This document shows, piece by piece, positions 17,415 through 26,070 of a DNA stretch of 64,000 nucleotides. The notes below the pieces were generated by a model. The model saw only the letters and a list, made by a program, of their open reading frames with translations, made no database searches and had not been told where the DNA came from. Position 1 is the stretch's first letter. Every line of letters starts with the position of its first letter. Both the position numbers and the translations under genes were made by a program. The DNA is from Paracoccus sp. M683 (lineage in GTDB: Bacteria; Pseudomonadota; Alphaproteobacteria; Rhodobacterales; Rhodobacteraceae): positions 23,602-87,601 of the forward strand of contig NZ_VKDF01000012.1 of NCBI RefSeq assembly GCF_007096355.1, read 5' to 3'.

Positions 17415-17974
17415 TCGGCGCGGAAATATTGCGCGAAATGGTCCGGCATGGGGAATTCCTGTAAGGCGCGGGCGCGGCCCTCGGGCGACATCTTCGCGGC
17501 GGTTTTCTCGATGATGCGGGGCATTTTATCATCGGGCTGCTCGGCCATGAAATCGCCCAGATACCAGCGGATGAAGGTGAAACAGATCACATCCTCCAGC
17601 GCCTGCACCTCGGGGTCGCGCTTGATCCCCTGCTTGGTCAGCATCTTGCGGACGCGGTCGATGTCGTCGCCGTGATAGCCGGCCTCTTCCATGATCCCGC
17701 CGACCCGGTCGGCATGGCGGCGGCCCTGTTCGGTGCGCCAGTGCAGATAGCCGGCGCGGTCCATGGGATAATCGTGGCGCGGCAGTTTCCAGCGCTCGAT
17801 ATGCTGGCCCCGGCAGGCGATTTGCAGCGGCTCGCTGGCATCGGGGACCAGCCGGACCTGTTCCTCGGTCATGCGCTGGCCGTAAAGCAGCGCGGCGGGG
17901 TGGCCGTGTTCCAGCGTGGGGTCGTGGGCATTGGCCTTGTCGATGGCAGCGAAGGCGGTTTCAAGCGGGGTCAT
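17411..17974 (-). CDS. DUF4202 family protein
   Basis: I start at 17974 (MTPLETAFAAIDKANAHDP), giving 187 residues, since the region upstream is a GC-rich repeat. The sequence fits the DUF4202 family by memory of its conserved blocks: ALLYGQRMTEEQV, ARGQHIERWKLPRHDYPMDRAGYLHWR, HADRVGGIMEEAGY and LEDVICFTFIRWYLGDF. The family is helical and of unknown function; conserved His, Arg and Asp residues suggest a metal-dependent HD-like activity, which is speculation. Coupling to the CbiX-like gene hints at a role in tetrapyrrole metal chemistry. Confidence 0.82.
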   Translation of the reverse strand: MTPLETAFAAIDKANAHDPTLEHGHPAALLYGQRMTEEQVRLVPDASEPLQIACRGQHIERWKLPRHDYPMDRAGYLHWRTEQGRRHADRVGGIMEEAGYHGDDIDRVRKMLTKQGIKRDPEVQALEDVICFTFIRWYLGDFMAEQPDDKMPRIIEKTAAKMSPEGRARALQEFPMPDHFAQYFRAE

Positions 17975-18040
17975 GGTGGTCCTCCGGGCTGTGCTGACAG
18001 TGTCGCAGGGGCGCGGGGTGGTCGCAAGCGGGGATGTGGC

Positions 18041-18090
18041 CCGCGGGGGCGCTTCGCCCCCCGCACCCCCCGAGGATATTTGGATCAAAG
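18041..18090 (+). repeat. Interspersed GC-hairpin/GGATATTT repeat, copy B
   Basis: A GCGGGGGCG...CGCCCCCCGC hairpin (18043-18064) is followed by CCCCCCGAGGATATTTGG (about 18066-18083). It lies between the FAD oxidoreductase stop and the DUF4202 start, and its end runs into the last codon of the FAD gene. Confidence 0.7.
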
Positions 18091-19119
18091 CGAGGGCAGA
18101 AGCCGGAAATCGGCGGGGATGGCATCTTTGCCGTCGAGGATCAGGTCGGCCATGATCGCGGCGATCTTCGGGGCCATGCCGAAGCCGATCTTGAAGCCGC
18201 CATTGGCGACATAGTGGCCGGGGCGGCCCGGCCAGGCACCCAGCAGCGGGGCGCGGGATGTCGAGCGGGGGCGGATGCCGGCCCATGTCTCGATCAGGGG
18301 GGCGTCGGCGAGTGCTGGGCACAATGTGCGGGCGCGGGTGATCAAGCTGTGGATCTGGTCGTCGGGGCGGTCATGGGTGAAGCTGTTCTCGCTGGTCGAG
18401 CCGATGGCGGTGGTGCCGTCGTCATGGGGGACGATGTAGAGCCCATCGGCGAAGATATGCGGGCTGGCGGGCAGGGCAAAGTCCAGCAATGCCGACTGGC
18501 CCTTGACGCCCTTGCCCTGATTCAGGCTCAGCAGGCCAGGGGTCCCCGTCGCCCAGAGCACGGGGCCGGGCAGGCTTTCGGGGGCGGGGTGGTTTTCGAT
18601 CACCTCGCCGCCTTTGGCGCGGATTGCGGCGGCAAGCGCTGCAAGGGCCGCGCGCGGGTTCAGCCGGGCCGTCAGGTCGTCATGCAGCCACAGGCCGGGA
18701 GTGGCCAGCGGCGTCTGGGGTGCGTCGGTCAGGTGCATGCCCAGATCGGCGGGCCAACGGATCGCGGCGGCCTCGATCCGGGGGCCGAGCGCCTGCGGGT
18801 CGGTCACGGGTTGCAACCTGCCGGTGCGGGCGAAGCCGGTGGGCTGGCCGGATGCGCGCTGCACCTCGGCCCAAAAGGCGGGGGCGATCAGCAGGCTGTC
18901 CAGCTGAAAGGCCTTCTTGTCGTTCCAGTTGTCGGGCGCATGGGGGGCCAGTGCGCCGATATGGCCGCCGGATGCGCCCGCGCCGATCCCGCGGGCCTCA
19001 TGGACGCGGACCCGCGCACCGCGCCGCGCCATTTCCCATGCGCAGGCCAGGCCGAAGATGCCGCCGCCGATCACAGTTACGCTTGCCAAGCCCCGCGCCT
19101 TTCCCATAGCTGCCAGCAT
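18085..19119 (-). CDS. FAD-dependent oxidoreductase, DAAO/MnmC-oxidase-like
   Basis: The 344-residue protein begins with a dinucleotide-binding motif (VTVIGGGIFGLACAWEMARRGARV) and belongs to the glycine oxidase/D-amino-acid oxidase family (DadA/ThiO/MnmC FAD domain). The C terminus shows the family ending with FAD contact (TWAGIRPRSTSRAPLLGAW, then GGFKIGFGMAPKIA). Its start codon overlaps that of the divergent mnmD gene (CATG at 19117-19120); an internal start at 19107 is possible. In gammaproteobacterial MnmC this FAD domain, which converts cmnm5U34 to nm5U34, is fused to an MnmD-type methyltransferase. The adjacency suggests the unfused tRNA-modifying partner; a general amine oxidase role is the alternative. 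Confidence 0.82.
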   Translation of the reverse strand: MLAAMGKARGLASVTVIGGGIFGLACAWEMARRGARVRVHEARGIGAGASGGHIGALAPHAPDNWNDKKAFQLDSLLIAPAFWAEVQRASGQPTGFARTGRLQPVTDPQALGPRIEAAAIRWPADLGMHLTDAPQTPLATPGLWLHDDLTARLNPRAALAALAAAIRAKGGEVIENHPAPESLPGPVLWATGTPGLLSLNQGKGVKGQSALLDFALPASPHIFADGLYIVPHDDGTTAIGSTSENSFTHDRPDDQIHSLITRARTLCPALADAPLIETWAGIRPRSTSRAPLLGAWPGRPGHYVANGGFKIGFGMAPKIAAIMADLILDGKDAIPADFRLLPSL

Positions 19120-19792
19120 GAACGAGTTACCTGATCGCGGGACGCGGGACCAGCCGGAGCTGGACTGGAAAGAGGGCGGCGTGCCGGTCTCGACCCGGTT
19201 CGACGATCCCTATTTCAGTCTTGCCGGCGGTCTGGCCGAGACAGGCCATGTCTTTCTGGCCGGCAACGACCTGCCGGCGCGGCTGCGGCCCGGCTTTCAT
19301 GTGGCCGAACTGGGCTTTGGCACGGGGTTGAACCTGCTGGCGCTGGCGCGAATCGCGACTGTGCCGCTGCGGTTCACCAGTTTCGAGGCATTTCCGATGA
19401 GCGCGGTGCAGATGGAGCGCGCCCATGCGGCCTTTCCCGAGCTTGCCGGGCTTGCGGCGCAGTTGCGGGCAGGTTGGCCGGGGCGTTCGATGCAGGTCGG
19501 GCTGGTCGAGGCTCGGGTCGTCATCGGTGATGTTCGCCAGACGCTGCCGGCATGGGACGGCCAGGCGGATGCGTGGTTTCTGGATGGGTTCTCGCCCGCC
19601 AAGAACCCCGAGATGTGGGGCGAGGATGTTCTGGCCGAGATCGGCCGACACACGGCGCCATGCGGCAGCTTTGCCACCTATACGGCGGCAGGTCATGTGC
19701 GGCGCGGGCTGGCTGCGGCGGGTTTCACGGTTGAACGGCGGGCGGGGTTTGCCGGCAAGCGGCACATGTCGGTTGGGATTTTTCAGGGGTGA
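19118..19792 (+). CDS. mnmD: tRNA U34 5-methylaminomethyl-2-thiouridine methyltransferase (MnmD)
   Basis: The 224-residue protein corresponds to the methyltransferase half of MnmC. The SAM motif I is ELGFGTGLN (64-72), preceded by the family's YFS...GLAETGHVFLAGNDL block, and the catalytic region DGFSPAKNPEMW is at 156-167. It methylates nm5s2U to mnm5s2U in the wobble position of tRNAs. It stands alone rather than fused to the FAD oxidase, which lies divergently with overlapping start codons. An alpha/beta hydrolase gene follows 6 bp after its stop. No clear ribosome site precedes the ATG, so the message may be nearly leaderless. Confidence 0.92.
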   Translation: MNELPDRGTRDQPELDWKEGGVPVSTRFDDPYFSLAGGLAETGHVFLAGNDLPARLRPGFHVAELGFGTGLNLLALARIATVPLRFTSFEAFPMSAVQMERAHAAFPELAGLAAQLRAGWPGRSMQVGLVEARVVIGDVRQTLPAWDGQADAWFLDGFSPAKNPEMWGEDVLAEIGRHTAPCGSFATYTAAGHVRRGLAAAGFTVERRAGFAGKRHMSVGIFQG

Positions 19793-19798
19793 TTGCCG

Positions 19799-20782
19799 AT
19801 GCGCAGGGTGTTGTATTTCTTTCTTGGGCTGCTGATCGGGGTCGTGCTTGTCGCGGCCGGATTCCGGGTGGCGGCGGCGCTGCGCGAGAGCGATCCCTTG
19901 CAGGTCGTCTTGCCGGCCGAGGGGCGGATCGTCCAGACCGATGCTGGTGCGCTGCATGTCATCGAGATGGGGCCGCCCGATGGGCCACCTTTGCTGTTTC
20001 TGCATGGAACCGCGGCCTGGTCGGGTTTGTGGCAGCCGGTGCTGGGTGCAATGGCTGCGCAAGGGTATCGGGCCATCGCGCTGGACATGCCGCCCTTTGG
20101 CTTTTCCGAACGCAGCCCCGGTGACAGCCATGACCGGGCCGCCCAGGCCGCGCGTATTCTGGCGCTGCTGAAGGCATTGCAGGTGCGGCCGGTGCTGGTC
20201 GCCCACTCCTTTGGTGCCGGGCCGGGGGTCGAGGCCGTCATGCAGGCGCCCGATGCCTTTGCCGGATTGGTCGTGGTCGACGGCGCGTTGGGGATCGGCG
20301 GCGCGGCCGGGTCCGCCGATCTGCCCCTGCCGCTGAAGAACCGCTTTCTGCGCGAGGTGATTGTGGCGAATACCGTGACCAACCCGTTTCTGACGCGGCG
20401 GCTTCTGGCCTCGTTCCTGCATGTGAAATCCGCCGCGACCGAGGAGGTCGCCACCGTCTTGCGGCAACCGATGACGCGGCAGGGCAGCACGGCGGCCTTT
20501 GCGGCGTGGCTACCCTCGTTATTGGTGCCCGATCGGGGGGCGCAAAGCGTGCGGGCGGCCAGCTATGGCGCGTTGTGTCTGCCCACGGTGTTCCTGTGGG
20601 GGGCCGAGGATACCGTCACACCGCTGGATCAGGGGCGCGAGGCGGCGGCGCTGGTGCCGGGGGCCGCGTTGCTGGTGATGTCCGGGGTGGGGCATATTCC
20701 GCAATTGGAGGCACCGGATGTATTCCTGACGGCATTGGGCATGGCGCTTGACCGGGTCGAGGGGCGCGGGCCGACCTGCTAG
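19799..20782 (+). CDS. Alpha/beta hydrolase with N-terminal membrane anchor
   Basis: The ATG at 19799 gives 327 residues; a TTG two codons earlier is less likely. Residues 3-24 (VLYFFLGLLIGVVLVAAGFRV) form a membrane anchor or uncleaved signal. The hydrolase core follows: LLFLHGTAAW (oxyanion), nucleophile Ser in VAHSFGAG, acid Asp in LWGAEDTVTP and His in GVGHIPQLEAP. The first elbow residue is Ala instead of Gly (AHSFG), which occurs in the family. The protein would face the periplasm. It is 6 bp downstream of mnmD, so probably cotranscribed, but no functional link is evident. Confidence 0.87.
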   Translation: MRRVLYFFLGLLIGVVLVAAGFRVAAALRESDPLQVVLPAEGRIVQTDAGALHVIEMGPPDGPPLLFLHGTAAWSGLWQPVLGAMAAQGYRAIALDMPPFGFSERSPGDSHDRAAQAARILALLKALQVRPVLVAHSFGAGPGVEAVMQAPDAFAGLVVVDGALGIGGAAGSADLPLPLKNRFLREVIVANTVTNPFLTRRLLASFLHVKSAATEEVATVLRQPMTRQGSTAAFAAWLPSLLVPDRGAQSVRAASYGALCLPTVFLWGAEDTVTPLDQGREAAALVPGAALLVMSGVGHIPQLEAPDVFLTALGMALDRVEGRGPTC

Positions 20783-20804
20783 CATGCGCTGGCATCGCGA
20801 CCCG

Positions 20805-21530
20805 TCAGCGCCGCACCTGCGGGATGCGGCTTGGCGGATAGGCGATGGCGGGGTGCGGAGGGTGGCCATGGGTGCGCTGCCAGAAATTCGGCCCGCCGCG
20901 ACGCAGGAACAGGGGCAGGGCCAGGATCGTGCCGGCCAAGAAGCCGCCTGCATGGGCCCAATAGGCCACGCCGCCCTCGGCCCCAAGGGTGGCAAAGCCG
21001 CCAAGGATCTGGATGCCCAGCCACAGGCCCAGCATCACCCAAGCGGGCAGGGTAAAGATCTTGATGATAATGACGATGATCACCAGCACATCGACGCGGG
21101 CACGCGGAAACAGTAGCAGATAGCCACCCATGACCCCGGCAATCGCGCCCGAGGCCCCGACCATCGGCACGCCCGATGACGGGTCGGGGATGATCTGCGC
21201 GAATGCCGCCGCCAAGCCGCAGGCCAGATAGAAGGCCAGAAACCCCAGATGTCCCATCTGGTCTTCCAGATTGTCACCGAAGATCCACAGAAACAGCATA
21301 TTGCCGCCGATATGCATCAACCCGGCATGCAGGAACATATGCGTGACCAGCCCCGAAAGCAGATAGCCCTCGGTCACGGCGGCCGGATACAGCGCCAGCC
21401 GCTCCCACAGGCCCAGCATGTTTCCCGCCCATGGCATCGTCAGCAGGAACATGACGACATTCACGATGATCAGCCCGATGGTGACATAGGGCGTGCGCAT
21501 GGACGGGTTGTGATCGCGAATGGGGAACAT
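20805..21530 (-). CDS. Rhomboid family intramembrane serine protease
   Basis: The 241-residue protein has about six membrane helices. The family motifs are intact: HMFLHAGLMHIGGNMLFLWIFGDNLE in the second helix region, nucleophile Ser in MVGASGAIAGVMG, and catalytic His in YWAHAGGFLAG. The N-terminal MFPIRDHNP start is characteristic of alphaproteobacterial rhomboids. It cleaves transmembrane segments of unknown client proteins. The C-terminal tail of about 30 residues is basic and cytoplasmic. A META-domain lipoprotein gene lies 6 bp upstream on the same strand, so the two may form one unit. Confidence 0.94.
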   Translation of the reverse strand: MFPIRDHNPSMRTPYVTIGLIIVNVVMFLLTMPWAGNMLGLWERLALYPAAVTEGYLLSGLVTHMFLHAGLMHIGGNMLFLWIFGDNLEDQMGHLGFLAFYLACGLAAAFAQIIPDPSSGVPMVGASGAIAGVMGGYLLLFPRARVDVLVIIVIIIKIFTLPAWVMLGLWLGIQILGGFATLGAEGGVAYWAHAGGFLAGTILALPLFLRRGGPNFWQRTHGHPPHPAIAYPPSRIPQVRR

Positions 21531-21536
21531 CCAGGG

Positions 21537-22007
21537 TCAGCTTCCCGCCGGCCTGCGGCGCAGGATCATCAGTTGTTGCCCGCCGCCGATCACCTGAACG
21601 GTGCCCGGTTGTGCCCCCCGCGAGATGTTCCTGGCCTGGCCCACGGCCTGATAAAGCGCCGCGTCCAGCCGCATGCCCGGTTCCTCGCACCCGATCAGGG
21701 TCGATATGCCGCCTTGTGGATCGCCCGGCAGCCCCAGGGGCGCAAAGACAAGCCCGCCTGCGGCATTGCATCCCTTAAAGCTGACGCTGTCGCCGGCCAC
21801 ACGGATGGTTGCCTGACCGGCGTTCAGCCCCATCCCGTTCAGGATCAGCACATCCCAGGCCGACCCATTCGGCATCAGCATATGCGCCTGGGCACTGCCC
21901 GAGGGCAGCGGCAGGTCAGCGGACGCCGCCCCGGCCGGAGGCTGCGATACGGGCGCGCAGCCAGCGGCGGCAAGTGACAGCGCAAGAAGAATGACGCGCA
22001 ATCCCAT
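21537..22007 (-). CDS. META (HslJ-like) domain lipoprotein
   Basis: I start at 22007 (MGLRVILLALSLAAAGC), because this gives a proper lipoprotein signal with a lipobox ending AAGC at residue 17; the longer frame adds only a basic leader. The mature part carries META features: VSFKGCNAAGG, a Cys-Glu segment (LIGCEEPGMRLDAALYQAVGQA) and a closing strand GGGQQLMILRR. The domain occurs in HslJ and other envelope-stress lipoproteins of unclear mechanism. It is likely anchored in the outer membrane. The rhomboid protease gene follows at once. Length 156 residues. Confidence 0.8.
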   Translation of the reverse strand: MGLRVILLALSLAAAGCAPVSQPPAGAASADLPLPSGSAQAHMLMPNGSAWDVLILNGMGLNAGQATIRVAGDSVSFKGCNAAGGLVFAPLGLPGDPQGGISTLIGCEEPGMRLDAALYQAVGQARNISRGAQPGTVQVIGGGQQLMILRRRPAGS

Positions 22008-22047
22008 CGGCTTGATCCCCCGTTTCAACGGCTCTGATCCTGACCCG

Positions 22048-22096
22048 CCAGCGCCGGCAAGGCAAGCGCGACGATCCGTGCGCTTGCCGGGGCTGG
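22048..22096. other. Strong hairpin between the lipoprotein gene and gabT
   Basis: CCAGCGCCGGCAAG (22048-22061) pairs with CTTGCCGGGGCTGG (22083-22096) with one mismatch, and an alternative inner stem GGCAAGCGC/GCGCTTGCC exists. It lies between divergent genes, so it is not a simple terminator of either. It could be a transcript leader structure. Confidence 0.45.
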
Positions 22097-22147
22097 ACAG
22101 TTGGCGCAAGGCGGATATCCTCGCGGCCGAGTTTCAGGAGAGACGCC

Positions 22148-23416
22148 ATGACCACCATGACCGACCGCAAGAATGCCGCCATCTCGCGCGGCGTCGGGAT
22201 GACCACGCAGATCTATGCCGACCGTGCCGAGAATGCCGAAATCTGGGACAAGGACGGCAACCGCTATATCGACTTTGCCGCCGGGATCGCGGTGGTGAAT
22301 ACCGGCCACCGCCACCCCAGGGTGATTGCGGCGGTCAAGGACCAGCTGGATCGTTTCACCCATACCTGCCACCAGGTCGTGCCATACGAGAACTATGTCG
22401 CCCTGGCTGAACGTCTGAACGCATTGGTCCCCGGCGACTTCCCGAAAAAGACCATTTTCGCCACGACGGGGGCCGAGGCGGTGGAAAACGCCGTGAAGAT
22501 TGCGCGCCACTATACCGGCCGTCCGGGCATTGTCAGCTTTGCAGGTGGCTTTCACGGCCGCACCTTCATGGGGATGGCGCTGACCGGCAAGGTCCAGCCC
22601 TATAAGGCCGGCTTCGGGCCGATGATGAATGATGTCTGGCACCTGCCTTTCCCCAACCCGCTGCATGGCGTGACCGAGGCCGACGCGCTGGCCGCGCTTG
22701 ACCGCCTGTTCAAGGCCGATCTGGAGCCGGGCCGGGTCGCCGCCATCATCGTCGAGCCGGTTCAGGGCGAAGGCGGCTTCTATGAGGTGCCGGCCGGTTT
22801 CATGCAGAAGCTGCGGCAGGTCGCCGACCAGCACGGCATGCTGCTGATCGCGGATGAGGTTCAGACCGGATTCGCCCGCACCGGCAAGCTGTTCGCGATG
22901 GAACATCACGGCGTCGCGGCCGATCTGACGACCATGGCCAAGGGTCTGGGCGGCGGCTTCCCGATCAGCGCCGTGACCGGCCGCGCCGAGGTGATGGACA
23001 GCCCCAATCCGGGGGGTCTGGGTGGCACCTATGCCGGCAACCCGATCGCGGTGGCCGCAGCGCATGCCGTGCTGGACGTGATCGAGGAAGAGGGGCTGAA
23101 CGAACGTGCCACACGCCTTGGCCAGCGGCTGAAGCAGCGCCTTGCGGCGTTGCAGGACGAGGTGCCGGAAATCATCGACATTCGCGGCCCCGGCTTCATG
23201 AACGCGGTCGAGTTCAACCTGGCCGGCACCGACAAGCCCAACCCAGATTTCGCCAACCGCGTGCGGGAAGAGGCGTTGAAGCGCAACCTGATCCTGCTGA
23301 CCTGCGGGGTGTATGGCAACGTGATCCGTTTCCTTGCGCCGCTGACCATTCAGGATGCGGTTTTCGACGAGGCGCTTGATATTCTGGATGAAAGCGTCAA
23401 GGCCGCGCGCACCTGA
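22148..23416 (+). CDS. gabT: 4-aminobutyrate aminotransferase
   Basis: The 422-residue class III (subgroup II) aminotransferase transfers the GABA amino group to 2-oxoglutarate, forming succinate semialdehyde. Visible motifs: FATTGAEAVENAVKIAR (PLP phosphate loop), FHGRTFMGMALTGK, VEPVQGEGGF, IADEVQTGFARTG with the Asp that contacts the pyridine nitrogen, and the PLP Lys265 in TMAKGLGGGFP. The GabT-type C terminus is complete (LLTCGVYGNVIRFLAPLTI). No succinate semialdehyde dehydrogenase gene is adjacent. A related omega-aminotransferase substrate such as 5-aminovalerate is possible. A fragment of a transporter gene follows directly. Confidence 0.92.
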   Translation: MTTMTDRKNAAISRGVGMTTQIYADRAENAEIWDKDGNRYIDFAAGIAVVNTGHRHPRVIAAVKDQLDRFTHTCHQVVPYENYVALAERLNALVPGDFPKKTIFATTGAEAVENAVKIARHYTGRPGIVSFAGGFHGRTFMGMALTGKVQPYKAGFGPMMNDVWHLPFPNPLHGVTEADALAALDRLFKADLEPGRVAAIIVEPVQGEGGFYEVPAGFMQKLRQVADQHGMLLIADEVQTGFARTGKLFAMEHHGVAADLTTMAKGLGGGFPISAVTGRAEVMDSPNPGGLGGTYAGNPIAVAAAHAVLDVIEEEGLNERATRLGQRLKQRLAALQDEVPEIIDIRGPGFMNAVEFNLAGTDKPNPDFANRVREEALKRNLILLTCGVYGNVIRFLAPLTIQDAVFDEALDILDESVKAART

Positions 23417-23677
23417 TCGCTCGCCTCGCGCTTGCGGCTGGTCGCCCAGGCTGGCGCGCCGGTGCATCGGCGCAGCGTGGTTTCGGGCGCGATCACTGCG
23501 GCCAATTTCGTCGGGCCATTCCTTTCGCCCATTGTCATACAGCCCTTGATCACCCATTTGGGCTATCGCGGTGCCTGTATGACAGGGGCGGTGGCTCTGG
23601 CCGTATTGGCGGCGGTGCTGGTGCTGACGCCAAGGCAGCAATCGCGCGTAATGGACAAGCCCGCCCGCACCGCATAG
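23417..23677 (+). pseudogene. Remnant of an MFS transporter gene, C-terminal helices only
   Basis: Directly after the gabT stop and in the same frame, about 85 codons encode the end of a major facilitator transporter: VVSGAITAANFVGPFLSPIV, then a helix near ACMTGAVALAVLAAVLVL and a short basic tail. A whole MFS protein has twelve helices; only the last two or so remain, with no start codon and ribosome site of its own beyond a TTG at 23432. It is best read as the stump left by a deletion that fused the region to gabT. Confidence 0.65.
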
Positions 23678-23710
23678 CGTCGCGCGGCACAAAACCCGAG
23701 GAGCCGCGAC

Positions 23711-24637
23711 ATGGGCGCGATCATCGAAGTCGATCACATCTCGAAGCAATATGGCAGCGGCACCAAGGCGCTGGACGATGTCAGCCTGACCATCGAGGAA
23801 GGCGAAATCCTGGCGCTGCTGGGACCGAATGGCGCGGGCAAGACCACGCTGATCTCGATCATCTGCGGGCTGGTCGTGCCGACCGGCGGCACTGTCCGTG
23901 TGGGTGGTCATGACATCCGCAGCGACTGGCGGGCGGCGCGCGAACTGATCGGGTTGGTGCCGCAGGAAATCTCGCTGGATCTGTTCGAGACTGTCGAGAA
24001 CAGCGTGAAATTCTCGCGCGGGCTTTATGGCAAGGGCACCGATGCGGCCTATGTCGAACAGGTGCTACGCAGCCTGACCCTGTGGGACAAGCGCGATGCG
24101 CAGATCCGCGAGCTTTCGGGCGGGATGAAGCGCCGGGTCCTGATCGCCAAGGCGCTGGCGCATCGCCCGCGCGTGCTGTTTCTGGACGAGCCGACGGCCG
24201 GCGTCGATGTGACCCTGCGGCGCGAGATGTGGCAGGTGGTGCGGCAGCTGCGCGAGGATGGGGTGACGATCATCCTGACGACGCATTACCTGGAAGAAGC
24301 CGAGGAAATGGCTGACCGGGTGGGTGTCATCAACAAGGGCCAGCTGCTGCTGCTGCGCCCGAAATCCGACCTGATGGGCGAGTTCGGCTGCAAGACCCTG
24401 ACGATCGAGATGGATCAGCCGCTGACCGCGCTGCCCGAGGGGCTGCGTGATCGCGACCTGATCCTGTCGGAGGACGGGCTGACCATCGGTTACAACTATG
24501 ACACCCGCAGCGGGCGCAGCGGCATCGGCCGGCTGCTGGCCGATCTGTCGGCTGCGGGTATTTCCGTGCGCGACGTGGCGACGACTCAGTCCAGCCTGGA
24601 AGAAGTTTTCCTGAATCTGGTGGAGGAAAAGGCATGA
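23711..24637 (+). CDS. ABC exporter ATP-binding protein, YadG/drug-export type
   Basis: The 308-residue ATPase has Walker A (GPNGAGKTT), Q-loop ([14 protein letters not shown]), ABC signature (LSGGMKRRV), Walker B ([12 protein letters not shown]) and switch His ([11 protein letters not shown]). Its length and the LFETVEN and TLRREMW segments match E. coli YadG and related DrrA-like ATPases with a short C-terminal extension. It works with the permease that overlaps it by 4 bp to move an unknown compound across the inner membrane. A sound ribosome site (GAGGAG, 23699-23704) precedes the ATG. Confidence 0.93.
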   Translation: MGAIIEVDHISKQYGSGTKALDDVSLTIEEGEILALLGPNGAGKTTLISIICGLVVPTGGTVRVGGHDIRSDWRAARELIGLVPQEISLDLFETVENSVKFSRGLYGKGTDAAYVEQVLRSLTLWDKRDAQIRELSGGMKRRVLIAKALAHRPRVLFLDEPTAGVDVTLRREMWQVVRQLREDGVTIILTTHYLEEAEEMADRVGVINKGQLLLLRPKSDLMGEFGCKTLTIEMDQPLTALPEGLRDRDLILSEDGLTIGYNYDTRSGRSGIGRLLADLSAAGISVRDVATTQSSLEEVFLNLVEEKA

Positions 24638-25395
24638 ACTGGCAGTCTGTCCGCGCCATCTACAAGAAGGAAATGATGCGGTTCTTCCGCACGCTGACGC
24701 AGTCGATCGCCTCGCCGGTGATCTCGACCACGCTGTATTTCGTGGTCTTCGGCGCCGCCATTGGTGGGCGGATCCAGTCGGTCGAGGGCATTCCCTATGG
24801 TGCCTTCATCGTGCCGGGCCTGATGATGCTGACGGTGTTGCAGCAATCGGTGGCCAATGCCAGCTTCGGCATCTATTTCCCCAAATTTTCTGGCACGATC
24901 TATGAACTGCTGGTTGCGCCGACCGGCTGGATCGAGGTTGCCCTGGGCTTTGTCGGCGCAGCGGCGACCAAGGCGATTTTCGTGGCGCTGCTGATTCTGG
25001 GCACCAGCTATTTCTTTGTCGACATGTCGGTGCAGCATCCGGTCTGGATGATGGTGTTCCTGATCCTGACAGCGGTGTGCTTTTCGCTGCTGGGCTTCAT
25101 CATCGGGCTGTGGGCCAAGAATTTCGAGCAGTTGCAGATCATCCCGATGATGGTGATCACGCCCTTGGTCTTTCTGGGCGGGGCCTTCTATTCGGCCAAT
25201 ATGCTGCCGCCGTTCTGGGAACAGGTCGCCAAGCTTAACCCGGTGCTTTACCTGGTTTCGGGCTTTCGCTGGGCCTTTTTCGGGCTGGCCGATGTGCCGG
25301 TGGGGGTGTCTCTGGTCGCGGTGGCGATTATGACGGTGCTGCTGCTGGCGGCGATCCGCTGGATTTTCCTGACCGGCTGGCGGCTAAGGGAATAG
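24634..25395 (+). CDS. ABC-2 type exporter permease, YadH type
   Basis: The 253-residue membrane protein has about six helices of the ABC-2 permease fold ([61 protein letters not shown]). The conserved YxxxxLPxxW-like segment before the last helices is typical of DrrB/YadH permeases. It overlaps the ATPase gene by 4 bp and completes a two-gene exporter. The exported molecule is unknown; E. coli yadGH has no settled substrate either. Confidence 0.92.
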   Translation: MNWQSVRAIYKKEMMRFFRTLTQSIASPVISTTLYFVVFGAAIGGRIQSVEGIPYGAFIVPGLMMLTVLQQSVANASFGIYFPKFSGTIYELLVAPTGWIEVALGFVGAAATKAIFVALLILGTSYFFVDMSVQHPVWMMVFLILTAVCFSLLGFIIGLWAKNFEQLQIIPMMVITPLVFLGGAFYSANMLPPFWEQVAKLNPVLYLVSGFRWAFFGLADVPVGVSLVAVAIMTVLLLAAIRWIFLTGWRLRE

Positions 25396-25554
25396 GCGCG
25401 GCAACCGGCGGCGATACCGCTGTTGCCGGCGCGCCATCGTTGCCCATGCGGCACAGGTCAGACGGGAATCGTCGGGTACGGATACACGTCATGATGGACA
25501 GGCCCCTGTAGGCATGGGACATTTTTCCCGTGTAACCAATGACGGAGGGACATC

Positions 25555-26070
25555 ATGGGTTCTCGTATTTTCTGGATCATCGTCGGCGTGATTTCAATTC
25601 TGGCAGGGATCTTTGCCCTGGCCAATCCGCTGGCGGCAACGCTGACCGCGAATATGCTGGCGGGTTGGGGCTTCCTGATCGTCGGCGTGCTTCAGATCGT
25701 CGCTGTATTCCGGGCCGAAGGCTGGGGCGCGCGGATCTGGGCCGGTATCCTGGCGATTGCCTTCATCATCGTCGGCATTTCGCTGCTGGGCGAGCCGCTG
25801 TCGGGCGTCATCTCGCTGACGATCATGGTGGGGATCCTGTTCATGATCACCGGCATCGCGCGGATCATCATGGCCTTTTCGCTGCCGCGCGGCGGCGGGT
25901 TCTGGATGGTGCTGCTCAGCGGTGTGCTGGCCGTGATCCTGTCGTTCATGATCTTCGCGAACTTCCCCGCCTCGGCACTGTCCATCCTGGGCATCCTGCT
26001 GGCGGTCGAGCTGATCTCGAACGGGGTGGCGATGATCGCCCTGGGGTCGATCGACAGCCGCGAGGTCTAG
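25555..26070 (+). CDS. HdeD/DUF308 family membrane protein
   Basis: The 171-residue protein is almost entirely six hydrophobic helices arranged as three repeats of a two-helix unit with small-residue loops (GWGFLIVGVLQIVAVF, ILFMITGIARIIMAF, ILLAVELISNGVAMIAL), the layout of HdeD-like DUF308 proteins. E. coli HdeD contributes to acid resistance at high cell density; here function is unproven. It has its own ribosome site (GGAGGGACATC before ATG). Its 3' end overlaps the convergent periplasmic-protein gene by 4 bp. Confidence 0.86.
   Translation: MGSRIFWIIVGVISILAGIFALANPLAATLTANMLAGWGFLIVGVLQIVAVFRAEGWGARIWAGILAIAFIIVGISLLGEPLSGVISLTIMVGILFMITGIARIIMAFSLPRGGGFWMVLLSGVLAVILSFMIFANFPASALSILGILLAVELISNGVAMIALGSIDSREV

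Noticed and set aside
22048..22096. Hairpin before gabT as a riboswitch
   Set aside because: A simple stem with no conserved multi-helix core; no known riboswitch class recognised.
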